DNA from: CAZLPZ01 sp964607245
Lineage (GTDB): Bacteria > Pseudomonadota > Alphaproteobacteria > Micavibrionales > Micavibrionaceae
Direction: 5' to 3'
NCBI GenBank assembly: GCA_964607245.1
Contig: CAZSIB010000001.1
Span: 186,001 to 250,000, forward strand
DNA length: 64,000 bases
This document shows, one piece after another, positions 19,030 to 26,158 of the stretch. The notes beneath the pieces were generated by a model. That model worked only from the letters and a program-made list of their open reading frames with translations. It was not told the DNA's origin and ran no database searches. The translations under genes were made by a program, and so were the position numbers. How positions within the stretch are numbered: position 1 is the first letter of the stretch; every line of letters starts with the position of its first letter.

Positions 19030-19362
19030 TCAGTACCGTTCTATCCGCGGGTCAATCGTCAAGGCCCAGGCATCCATACCCCCCGACATGGATTTTGCGC
19101 AAAACCCCTGGGCACAGAGGAACTCAGCCGCTTGTAACGAGCGGCGGCCATGGTGGCAAATCGTAATAATGTCGCGTGCGCGGTCGAAAAGAGAGATTTT
19201 TTCAGGCAAGGTATCAAGCGGAATATTGCAGGCCCCCGGGACACTGCCCCGCGCGAACTCATCGGGGGTGCGTACATCCACCAAAAGAGCGTGAGTTGTT
19301 TCCTGGCCGCCATTCAAGCCAGCCTGCACATCCTTTGGGGTTAAACACACAACCGCACGCAT
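19030..19362 (-). CDS. Single-domain rhodanese-like protein
   Basis: This 110-residue rhodanese homology domain has the active-site loop CHHGRRS with the catalytic Cys69, following VDVRTPDEFARGSVPGA. It would move sulfane sulfur or act in thiol chemistry in the cytoplasm. An ATG at 19362 and a TTG one codon upstream are both possible; AGGA lies ahead of both. It stands between pcm and tolC on the same strand with a three-base gap to tolC, an arrangement recurrent in Alphaproteobacteria, though the functional link is unknown. Confidence 0.9.
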   Translation of the reverse strand: MRAVVCLTPKDVQAGLNGGQETTHALLVDVRTPDEFARGSVPGACNIPLDTLPEKISLFDRARDIITICHHGRRSLQAAEFLCAQGFCAKSMSGGMDAWALTIDPRIERY

Positions 19363-19397
19363 CAATCATTCAATCCTAAAAAATCGCCCGAATGATA

Positions 19398-20063
19398 TCA
19401 GGCAAAAGAAAAATGGGGCTGTGGCGCACAGCCTGGAAGATAAGGCGCCCACGCATCAAAGAGCGGCAGCGCCGAGACATGGCCATTATCCGCCTTTTCA
19501 AGACAGACGGCTTGACCGGTCGGGGCCCCGTTTTCAACGACAATCGCCACTAATCGTCCCCCACGCTGCAACAAATGTGCCAGTCCATAGGGGATGGCAT
19601 CGACCGCGCCCTGGACCAAGATTCCGTGATAGCCATCGGGCGTTGGGATGCCTTGACGTAAATCGCCAGATTTCCGGGTGGCCCGGTTGCATTTTAAAGC
19701 TGCCATCGCGGCGGTATAGAGCGCATCAAATTGCGGATCTGGTTCAATATCTGTAACATCCGCCCCTAAATACGCCAAAATGGCGGCGGCATATCCACTG
19801 GTTCCGCCCAGGCTTAATATTTTTGCGCCGGGCTCAACCTGTAACGCATCAATCATACGGGCCAAGACCCTGGGTTCTAAAAGAAAACGGCCCGCTCCCA
19901 TGGGGACGGTACTGTCGGTATACGCCCCTGCCTGGGCGGCTTTCGGAATAAAAATTTCGCGCGGAATTGCCGTAAACGCACCAAGAAGACGCGGGGCCGT
20001 TACGGCATTCGGCGCAAGTTGCGATTCTACCATGTGACGGCGTGCAATATTGTATTTTGACAT
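19398..20063 (-). CDS. pcm: Protein-L-isoaspartate O-methyltransferase family protein
   Basis: This SAM-dependent methyltransferase-fold protein of the Pcm family has 221 residues. The family N-terminus ARRHMVESQL, the substrate-side segment IPREIFIP and motif I (ILSLGGTSGYAAAILAYL) are present, with DIEPD as the ribose-binding acidic end. Motif I is degraded compared with the usual GxGxGY, and the protein is in the group found beside tolC in Alphaproteobacteria. Its real substrate may therefore not be isoaspartate. It is the first gene of the block running to valS. Confidence 0.87.
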   Translation of the reverse strand: MSKYNIARRHMVESQLAPNAVTAPRLLGAFTAIPREIFIPKAAQAGAYTDSTVPMGAGRFLLEPRVLARMIDALQVEPGAKILSLGGTSGYAAAILAYLGADVTDIEPDPQFDALYTAAMAALKCNRATRKSGDLRQGIPTPDGYHGILVQGAVDAIPYGLAHLLQRGGRLVAIVVENGAPTGQAVCLEKADNGHVSALPLFDAWAPYLPGCAPQPHFSFA

Positions 20064-20183
20064 ATTCTTTTTTCCAGGCAGAAGGCAAGAATCAGCGGGC
20101 CGTTCCGACCCAACTACTCTATCTATATATCTGAAATTCGGGGCTTGGTCAAAACCTGTGGATAAAATGGGGGTAAGTTGGTA

Positions 20184-21755
20184 TTACCCTGCCGCGTGCC
20201 GGGAAAGGGCAATGTCCGGATTTATATCATCCTCAACATATTTCAACCGGCGATAACTTAAGGCTTCGGCCACGTGGCGGGTCGCCAGGATATCGGGGCC
20301 GCCGTCCAAATCAGCAATTGTGCGTGCCACGCGGAGCAAGCGGAAATATCCCCGTGCGGACAGGTTCCATTTTTCGGCGGCCTTGTGCATCATCGATTGC
20401 GCGGCGGGGTCCATATGGGTGACGGATTCCAGTGCGTCCCCTTGTAAATGCGCGTTTAATCCGGTCGCTGGGCCACCCTCTAATGTCTCTGACCGCGCGG
20501 TTTGGAGGGCACGCGCGGCCGTGACGCGCGCACGGACCGGGGCCGATGCCTCGCCATTCGGCAAAGATGTCAGTTCAGAAACCGGCAAGGCGGGCACGTC
20601 AATCTGCATATCGATCCGGTCCAAAAGCGGACCAGAGAGTTTATTTTGATAGTCCATTCCGCATTTCGGCGCGCGCGTACATTCCTGGGACGGATCACCC
20701 AAATACCCGCAACGACACGGATTCATGGCCGCAACCAATTGAAAACGCGCAGGGAAAGTCGCGTGTTGATTGACCCGCGCAATGACCGCCTGGCCTGTTT
20801 CCATGGGCTGACGCAGGGATTCAAGGGCATCGCGCGCAAATTCGGGCATTTCATCCATGAACAAAACGCCATGATGGGCAAGCGATATCTCACCGGGCTT
20901 GACGCGGTGCCCGCCCCCGACAAGCGCTGGGAGTGACGCCGAATGATGAGGATCGCGGTAGGGACGCGTGCGGATCAATCCACCCTCGGGCAAGGTGCCG
21001 GCCAAGGAATGAATCATCGAGACTTCCAATGCTTCACGCGCCGAAAGGTCGGGTAAAATTCCTGGTAAACAGGCGGCAAGTAAAGATTTCCCGGCACCCG
21101 GGGGCCCAATCATCAAAATATTATGGCCGCCCGCTGCCGCAACCTCAAGCGCGCGGCGCGCCGTTTCCTGTCCCCGGACGGTCGATAAATCTGGGCCAGT
21201 TTGCAGCGGGGCGGCGGCCATTTGCGCCTCGGGCCGTTTTAAAACTTGTTGCCCTTTAAAGTGATTGATCAAATGAAGCAAATGCGCGGGCGCAAGAATG
21301 TTTAAATCGCCGGCCCAGGCGGCCTCGCCCCCACAGGCCGCGGGACAGATGATTCCCAAATCATGCGCCGCTGCGTGAAGAGCGGCGGGTAAAACCCCGG
21401 TGCTTGCGCGGCACCCGGCATCGAGCCCAAGTTCCCCAAGGGCAATATATTCCCCAAGTTCACTTGCGGGTAAAACACCCATCACCGCCAAAACCCCAAG
21501 CGCAATGGGCAAATCAAAATGAGAGCCTTCTTTGATCACATCGGCAGGGGCAAGGTTGACCGTCACGCGTTTTGCGGGAATTGCGATGCCCATGGCGTGC
21601 AGGGCCCCGCGGACGCGTTCGCGGCTTTCGCCCACCGCCTTATCGGGCAGGCCTACAATATTGAACGCCGGAAGCCCTGGTAATAATTGGACTTGAACAT
21701 CGATATCTTGAACATCAAGGCCTTGAAAGGCGACGGTGCGGATGGTGGCGACCAT
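20184..21755 (-). CDS. comM: ComM/YifB-like AAA+ ATPase
   Basis: This 523-residue Mg-chelatase-like AAA+ protein belongs to the ComM family, hexameric helicases that promote branch migration during natural transformation. An N-terminal Lon-protease-like fold (LLPGLPAFNIVGLPDKAVGE) precedes Walker A GPPGAGKSLLA near residue 218, Walker B LFMDEMPEF near 300, and a C-terminal domain with RGYFRLLRVARTIADLDG. A zinc-like CRCGYLGDPSQECTRAPKCG insert is typical of the family. No other competence gene is obvious nearby, so a DNA-repair or housekeeping role is also possible. Confidence 0.93.
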   Translation of the reverse strand: MVATIRTVAFQGLDVQDIDVQVQLLPGLPAFNIVGLPDKAVGESRERVRGALHAMGIAIPAKRVTVNLAPADVIKEGSHFDLPIALGVLAVMGVLPASELGEYIALGELGLDAGCRASTGVLPAALHAAAHDLGIICPAACGGEAAWAGDLNILAPAHLLHLINHFKGQQVLKRPEAQMAAAPLQTGPDLSTVRGQETARRALEVAAAGGHNILMIGPPGAGKSLLAACLPGILPDLSAREALEVSMIHSLAGTLPEGGLIRTRPYRDPHHSASLPALVGGGHRVKPGEISLAHHGVLFMDEMPEFARDALESLRQPMETGQAVIARVNQHATFPARFQLVAAMNPCRCGYLGDPSQECTRAPKCGMDYQNKLSGPLLDRIDMQIDVPALPVSELTSLPNGEASAPVRARVTAARALQTARSETLEGGPATGLNAHLQGDALESVTHMDPAAQSMMHKAAEKWNLSARGYFRLLRVARTIADLDGGPDILATRHVAEALSYRRLKYVEDDINPDIALSRHAAG

Positions 21756-21815
21756 GATTTGTTCCCTATTTGTACTTATCCGACAACCGTGTTATCGCAT
21801 GGGCGGGACGGCGCG

Positions 21816-22412
21816 TCAACCCGGGATTTCTCCCGTGATCGCCATTTGGGGTTCGCATTTGGTGTGATCCCCTTGCGCGATCGATAACGCCCAGAACAGG
21901 GCGACAAAGCCCAAAAGACAAAGGACGGCGCCAAAACGTCCAGCAAAAGAGCCAGCCTTGCCCCTCTTTTTGCGGGCAGTAAAGGCCGCGTCGGCGGCAG
22001 CGTTCGGGTGCAATACCTTGATAAAGCTGTCATCCGAGACCCATTTCAAGATATCGTCTTCATTCAGCATATCCCCGGCGACATAGGCCTTGACGACCTG
22101 GGTCAGGATGGACGCTTGCGCGGGGGTGAGATGCACGAATTGCAGGCCTAAAACCTTGCTCGCGTGGTCATAATGGCGCACGCGGCCGGTCAGGCGAAAA
22201 TGAAGCACGACCCCATCAAAGGGGAGTAATAATCGCACCGGAATCTCGGCGGCGTCGCCATAGTTCCGGGCGATTCCTTCAACCCCCACGCCGCCTGGGG
22301 AAAGATCGCGGACCGGGAAAGCCTCACCCTCCAGATGAACTCGCGCGGGCATTTTAAGCCGCAGGAAATCGCGTTGAACCTGGGTATCGCGGGCAGCCAT
22401 TTGAAAAGGCAT
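21816..22412 (-). CDS. PilZ-domain protein with C-terminal membrane span
   Basis: This 198-residue protein has a PilZ domain (about 10-115) with RDFLRLKMPARVHL carrying the arginines of the RxxxR region and RDLSPGGVGVEG matching the D/NxSxxG motif, so it likely binds cyclic di-GMP. One hydrophobic span (about 160-180) follows, then a short tail that ends at residue 198. Alg44-type proteins have PilZ, a span and a further HlyD-like domain; that domain is missing here. AAGGA precedes the ATG. The gene is upstream of comM on the same strand with a 60-base gap. Confidence 0.8.
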   Translation of the reverse strand: MPFQMAARDTQVQRDFLRLKMPARVHLEGEAFPVRDLSPGGVGVEGIARNYGDAAEIPVRLLLPFDGVVLHFRLTGRVRHYDHASKVLGLQFVHLTPAQASILTQVVKAYVAGDMLNEDDILKWVSDDSFIKVLHPNAAADAAFTARKKRGKAGSFAGRFGAVLCLLGFVALFWALSIAQGDHTKCEPQMAITGEIPG

Positions 22413-22534
22413 GGAAGGGGTCCTTGTTGATCAGGGAGACCCCGGGCGGGCCGGGGGATACCCTATGGTAGCTTGCAGGCCCGCCGGAATCAAAGAAATA
22501 TTCAATCTGACCGGTGGAGGACGCAAAAAACCCC

Positions 22535-22563
22535 TTGACGAAAAAAGACCTTCCCCCTATCTT
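22535..22563 (+). promoter_or_regulatory. tRNA-Lys promoter
   Basis: TTGACG (22535-22540) and TATCTT (22558-22563) are 17 bases apart, about 44 bases ahead of the mature tRNA 5' end. Confidence 0.6.
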
Positions 22564-22606
22564 GCCCGCACGTTTTCGGGCAACAAAGATGTTCTGGACG
22601 TTTAGT

Positions 22607-22682
22607 GACTGCGTAGCTCAGCCGGTAGAGCACCCGACTTTTAATCGAGTGGTCGTGGGTTCGATCCCCACCGCAGTCACCA
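22607..22682 (+). tRNA. tRNA-Lys (anticodon TTT)
   Basis: This is a complete 76-base cloverleaf. The acceptor stem GACTGCG (22607-22613) pairs with CGCAGTC (22672-22678), followed by A and an encoded CCA. The D-arm is GCTC..GAGC, the anticodon loop CTTTTAA puts TTT at 22640-22642, and the T-arm is GTGGG TTCGATC CCCAC. It is preceded by its own promoter. Confidence 0.97.
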
Positions 22683-22770
22683 TTATTTTCTTGCCGATAT
22701 TCATTTTCTTTCTTAGATATACACTATAAATACCTGAATTTATTAAAGAAATCAGAGTACCTGTGATTTA

Positions 22771-22799
22771 TTGACATAGATATTTATTTTTGATATTTT
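22771..22799 (+). promoter_or_regulatory. Promoter of the gene at 22836
   Basis: A consensus -35 TTGACA (22771-22776) and TATTTT (22794-22799) are spaced by 17 bases, in an AT-rich stretch 40 bases ahead of the start codon. Confidence 0.65.
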
Positions 22800-22835
22800 T
22801 CGGCGTTTCCAATTAAAGAAACACAGGGGCGCGAC

Positions 22836-23525
22836 ATGATTGACACCACAAAAACAGAAGTACCAACCCGGAGAGAGTTGACTTATTTTTCAGGTAATAG
22901 GGCTTTTCGTGCGTGGCAGGTCTATGCTCCAAACATAGATGCAGAGCGTTTATTGAGAAATCTTTCGGATGATCTTCCAAAAGATCCTTGGCTTCCTATG
23001 GAGATGGAAGATTATTTTTTGGTGCTTTCCGATCTTGCCGCCGTTGCCGCGATTGCACATCATGACGGAGAGATTGAGCCCTTCCGTGCTGTTTGTGCGC
23101 TCGCATCCTCTGTTGAAATGGCAAATAGTTATAGCCTTCCGGCGACTGGACCATGTCAAAAGTACGGGAAAGAAATTATTCGCTTATGTACACATTTTGT
23201 CGATGCTTGTGCAATCACTGTGGAAACCTTGCCGGAAAGGGATTTGGACTTGGATGAGCGTAATCAGCCGAATGGAGCAATTCACAATATTGTTGATATC
23301 GTTCGTGATTTATCCTCTTTATCCATGAAATTTAACGGAACAGTTTTTGAAAGCCCCCATATCCGTGTTGTTCGAATGAGTGATGGCCGTGCACTCGATG
23401 CTGTTCTTTTTAAACCAGATGATGACTCAGAAATGCTTGTTCTGGGGGACGTCGTCGTGACCTATAGCGACGCAGTTGAGGCTGTTCGCGCCTTGGGTGG
23501 GTTAAATCCTGCCGGGCCGAGATAA
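22836..23525 (+). CDS. Hypothetical protein downstream of tRNA-Lys
   Basis: I recognise no family. This 229-residue soluble protein has no signal peptide. It is acidic, with a helical middle (EDYFLVLSDLAAVAAIAHHDGE, residues about 68-89) and a C-terminal region rich in beta-like Val/Asp segments (VLGDVVVTYSDAVEAVRALGG). It is clearly more AT-rich than its neighbours and has its own consensus promoter, as expected of a lineage-specific or acquired gene placed next to a tRNA. AGGGG lies seven bases before the ATG. No integrase or attachment repeat was found beside it. Confidence 0.75.
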   Translation: MIDTTKTEVPTRRELTYFSGNRAFRAWQVYAPNIDAERLLRNLSDDLPKDPWLPMEMEDYFLVLSDLAAVAAIAHHDGEIEPFRAVCALASSVEMANSYSLPATGPCQKYGKEIIRLCTHFVDACAITVETLPERDLDLDERNQPNGAIHNIVDIVRDLSSLSMKFNGTVFESPHIRVVRMSDGRALDAVLFKPDDDSEMLVLGDVVVTYSDAVEAVRALGGLNPAGPR

Positions 23526-23555
23526 GACGGGCGCTCTTGATCTGTACATAATCAA

Positions 23556-23570
23556 TTAAAACGTTCTTAA
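23556..23570 (+). promoter_or_regulatory. CtrA-type box upstream of motA
   Basis: TTAA (23556-23559), seven bases, then TTAA (23567-23570) is an exact TTAA-N7-TTAA pair 70 bases ahead of motA. This is the half-site layout bound by the alphaproteobacterial response regulator CtrA, which controls motility genes in this class. Function is inferred. Confidence 0.55.
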
Positions 23571-23639
23571 GAGGCCGCAGGCACAATAGGATCTGACAGA
23601 TTCCTTTTGCCTTTTTTACGCGCGAGAAACGCACGTCTC

Positions 23640-24527
23640 ATGAAACTCGTTGGTATCCTTTTAATTTTTGTCGCCACATGGGGCGGGTTCTTGATGGCGG
23701 CGGGCGTCGAACACGGCCTTGCGATTATCACGGGCGTGATCATGAAGGCGTTTTTGCCGGAATTTACGATTATCATGGGCTGCGCCATTGCTGCTTTTTT
23801 AATCGGGAATTCCATGCACACGATCAAGGCGGTGGGGGGTGGGTTAAAATGCCTGGTGAAGCCTTCCGCCCACAGCAAGCAATCCTATATCGAACTTTTG
23901 TCGATGCTGTTTACGGTGTTCAAGATGGTGCGGTCCAAGGGATGGCTGTCGATTGAACAGCATATCGAGAACCCCCATGAAAGCGAGATGTTCAAGCAAT
24001 TCCCGGAATTCCATCATGATCACCACGCGACCGTGTTTCTGTGCGATTATCTCAGGATCATTTCTTTAGGGAATGAAGACGCCCGGATTATCGAAGCGTT
24101 GATGGATGAAGAAATCGAAACAATCACACAAGATCAAATGCATCCCGGCCACGCGGTGCAAAGCATGGCGGACGGTATTCCGGCGCTTGGGATTGTGGCC
24201 GCCGTGCTCGGGGTCATCAAGACGATGGGGTCGATTAACGAACCCCCGGCGGTTCTTGGGAAAATGATTGGGTCGGCGCTGGTTGGAACGTTTTTGGGGG
24301 TGTGGCTGTCCTATGCCATGATTGCTCCTCTTGCCAGTGCCATTAACGGCAAAGCCGAAACGGCGATCATGTATTTTAAATGTATGAAAGTCGGGATCAT
24401 CGCCTTTTTGAACGGCGCGGCACCCCAGGTGGCGGTGGAATTTGCGCGTAAATTCCTGCCCCATGATGTGCAACCGACCTTTCAGGAACTTGAAGCCGCG
24501 ATCAATAACCTGCCCGCGCCAAGTTAA
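23640..24527 (+). CDS. motA: Flagellar motor stator protein MotA
   Basis: MotA forms the stator ion channel with MotB in the inner membrane. The 295-residue length is normal. Four membrane spans fall near residues 1-20, 30-52, 170-195 and 205-225. A cytoplasmic loop contains the charged residues contacting FliG, and GIPALGIVAAVLGVIKTMGS matches the family. The ATG at 23640 (MKLVGILLIF) is chosen over an upstream start, as it matches other MotA N-termini. motB follows after 18 bases. Confidence 0.95.
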   Translation: MKLVGILLIFVATWGGFLMAAGVEHGLAIITGVIMKAFLPEFTIIMGCAIAAFLIGNSMHTIKAVGGGLKCLVKPSAHSKQSYIELLSMLFTVFKMVRSKGWLSIEQHIENPHESEMFKQFPEFHHDHHATVFLCDYLRIISLGNEDARIIEALMDEEIETITQDQMHPGHAVQSMADGIPALGIVAAVLGVIKTMGSINEPPAVLGKMIGSALVGTFLGVWLSYAMIAPLASAINGKAETAIMYFKCMKVGIIAFLNGAAPQVAVEFARKFLPHDVQPTFQELEAAINNLPAPS

Positions 24528-24545
24528 TAAAGGGACCCGACGCAC

Positions 24546-25559
24546 ATGGCCAAGGATAAAGGCGGAAAAGACGGCGACGCGAAACAGCCGATTTTTGTTA
24601 TCAAGAAAATCAAAAAGGCGGGTGGGCACCATGGCGGCGCGTGGAAGGTGGCGTATGCCGACTTTGTGACCGCCATGATGGCGTTCTTTTTGCTGATGTG
24701 GTTGCTGAATGTCACGACTGAAGAACAAAAGTTGGGGATTTCAAATTTCTTTGACCCGAACCCGCAAATTTCTCAAAGCCAAAGCGGTGCGGGCGGAATG
24801 CTTGGGGGGTTGTCGATGGCGACGCAGGGAGCGCGATCGACCGATCTGAACAATCCGATGCCGTCGCCCGTCCTGGCCCAGCCTGAAAAAAATCCAAAAA
24901 TGGGCGAACCTGATGTTGATTTGAAGAAAGTAGAACAAGAACGCCTGGATCAAGAAGTGGCGCGGCGCGAAGAAGAAGAATTTGAAAAGGTCAAAAAAGA
25001 AATTGAGGCGGCGATGAACGCGTCGCCGGAACTGAAAGAAATGATGAAAAACGTAGTTGTCGATATGACACCCGAAGGATTGCGGATTCAAATTGTGGAT
25101 CAAGAAGGCGCGGCCATGTTTGAATCGGGCAGCGCCAAGATGCTCGATAAGACCGATAAATTGATGCGGATGGTCGCGGGTGTGATCAAAACCATGCCGA
25201 ACCAAGTCTCGATCCGGGGGCATACCGACGGCGTGCCGTACAAGGGTGCAAACCCGGAATATACGAACTGGGAACTTTCGGTGGACCGTGCGAATGCCAG
25301 CCGCGTGGCGTTAACTGTGGGTGGCGTGCCGCCCTCGCGCGTGGCGAACGTTGTGGGTAAGGCCGATACAGATCACTATATTAAGGATAAAGCCACCGAT
25401 CCACGGAACCGTCGTATTTCGATTATCCTGCTTCACGAAAAACAAACCAACACGGCCGGGGCGAATGCCAGTTCCGGTAAGGGCGGCGTAGGCGCCGGCG
25501 CACCAAAAGTCGCGGACCCGGGATATAAAGTCACCCCGGGTGCCGTGCAGTTTCCGTGA
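24546..25559 (+). CDS. motB: Flagellar motor stator protein MotB
   Basis: MotB anchors the stator to peptidoglycan. The 337-residue product has the N-terminal segment GGAWKVAYADFVTAMMAFFLLMW, in which the aspartate of YADF is the proton-carrying residue. It then has a linker with a charged coiled coil (about 110-165) and a C-terminal OmpA-like peptidoglycan-binding domain (SIRGHTDGVPYKG, then NWELSVDRANASRV). AAGGGA precedes the ATG. The pair motA-motB stands apart from flagellar structural genes in this window. Confidence 0.96.
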   Translation: MAKDKGGKDGDAKQPIFVIKKIKKAGGHHGGAWKVAYADFVTAMMAFFLLMWLLNVTTEEQKLGISNFFDPNPQISQSQSGAGGMLGGLSMATQGARSTDLNNPMPSPVLAQPEKNPKMGEPDVDLKKVEQERLDQEVARREEEEFEKVKKEIEAAMNASPELKEMMKNVVVDMTPEGLRIQIVDQEGAAMFESGSAKMLDKTDKLMRMVAGVIKTMPNQVSIRGHTDGVPYKGANPEYTNWELSVDRANASRVALTVGGVPPSRVANVVGKADTDHYIKDKATDPRNRRISIILLHEKQTNTAGANASSGKGGVGAGAPKVADPGYKVTPGAVQFP

Positions 25560-25567
25560 GATAATAG

Positions 25568-26002
25568 TTAATTCATAGAGGCTTTTACAGTTGGGAAAAC
25601 ATGCACTGGGGAACTGGGGACTGTTTTTATAGCATCATCCAAGTAACTATCAAACTGCCATATTCCAGAAAGTTGACTTTTAACCTCATCCAAACTGGGA
25701 CGGCATTGCAAGCCCAGTTCCGCTATATCTTGGCCAAGATATGTAGCCAAAACGATTCTTTCTCCTGATTTTTCTGCGTTAAGACTGTAAATCTGTTGTT
25801 CAACAGCGCCCGCGAATCGTTCGCAAAAAAGAAGTAACGCGAGTAGAGATTTGTCTTTTGACGCCTCAATTCCTCGACTAATCCAACGTTCCCTAACTGA
25901 AAAATCCTGAAAAGTAAAAGGGTCGTCGAAATTCCCATTCACGCAAAGACGAATACCATGCATGCCTTGGGGGTCTTTTGGGAACTTGTGATTTATAGCC
26001 AT
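25568..26002 (-). CDS. Hypothetical protein
   Basis: I recognise no family. This 144-residue soluble protein starts MAINHKFPKDPQ and contains an acidic/aromatic mix (NFDDPFTFQDF) and a helical middle (SLLALLLFCERFAGAVEQ). The ATG at 26002 is preferred; a TTG at 26035 would add 11 basic residues. It is AT-richer than its surroundings and sits convergent to motB with an eight-base gap. Nothing links it to motility except position. Confidence 0.65.
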   Translation of the reverse strand: MAINHKFPKDPQGMHGIRLCVNGNFDDPFTFQDFSVRERWISRGIEASKDKSLLALLLFCERFAGAVEQQIYSLNAEKSGERIVLATYLGQDIAELGLQCRPSLDEVKSQLSGIWQFDSYLDDAIKTVPSSPVHVFPTVKASMN

Positions 26003-26123
26003 TTTCTTTGATCTCTTTCGTTTAGAAGAGAACAATAACGCATATATAAGAATATGTCAATATTTAAGGCTGATGAAGGAGGGGCTAAGCGGATTAAATT
26101 TAGAAATAACCATACCACTTTTC

Positions 26124-26150
26124 CATCTCCCTTAAGGGTAGGAGGGAAAA
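26124..26150. repeat. REP-like palindrome, copy 1
   Basis: CTCCCTTAAGGG followed by TAGGAGGGAAAAAGCGGC lies just after the parC stop. It contains the perfect palindrome CCCTTAAGGG. The GGAGGG..AAAAAGCGGC right side matches the copy at 49607-49644, and the CTCC/GGAG theme recurs at 63037-63064. Confidence 0.55.
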
Positions 26151-26158
26151 AGCGGCCC

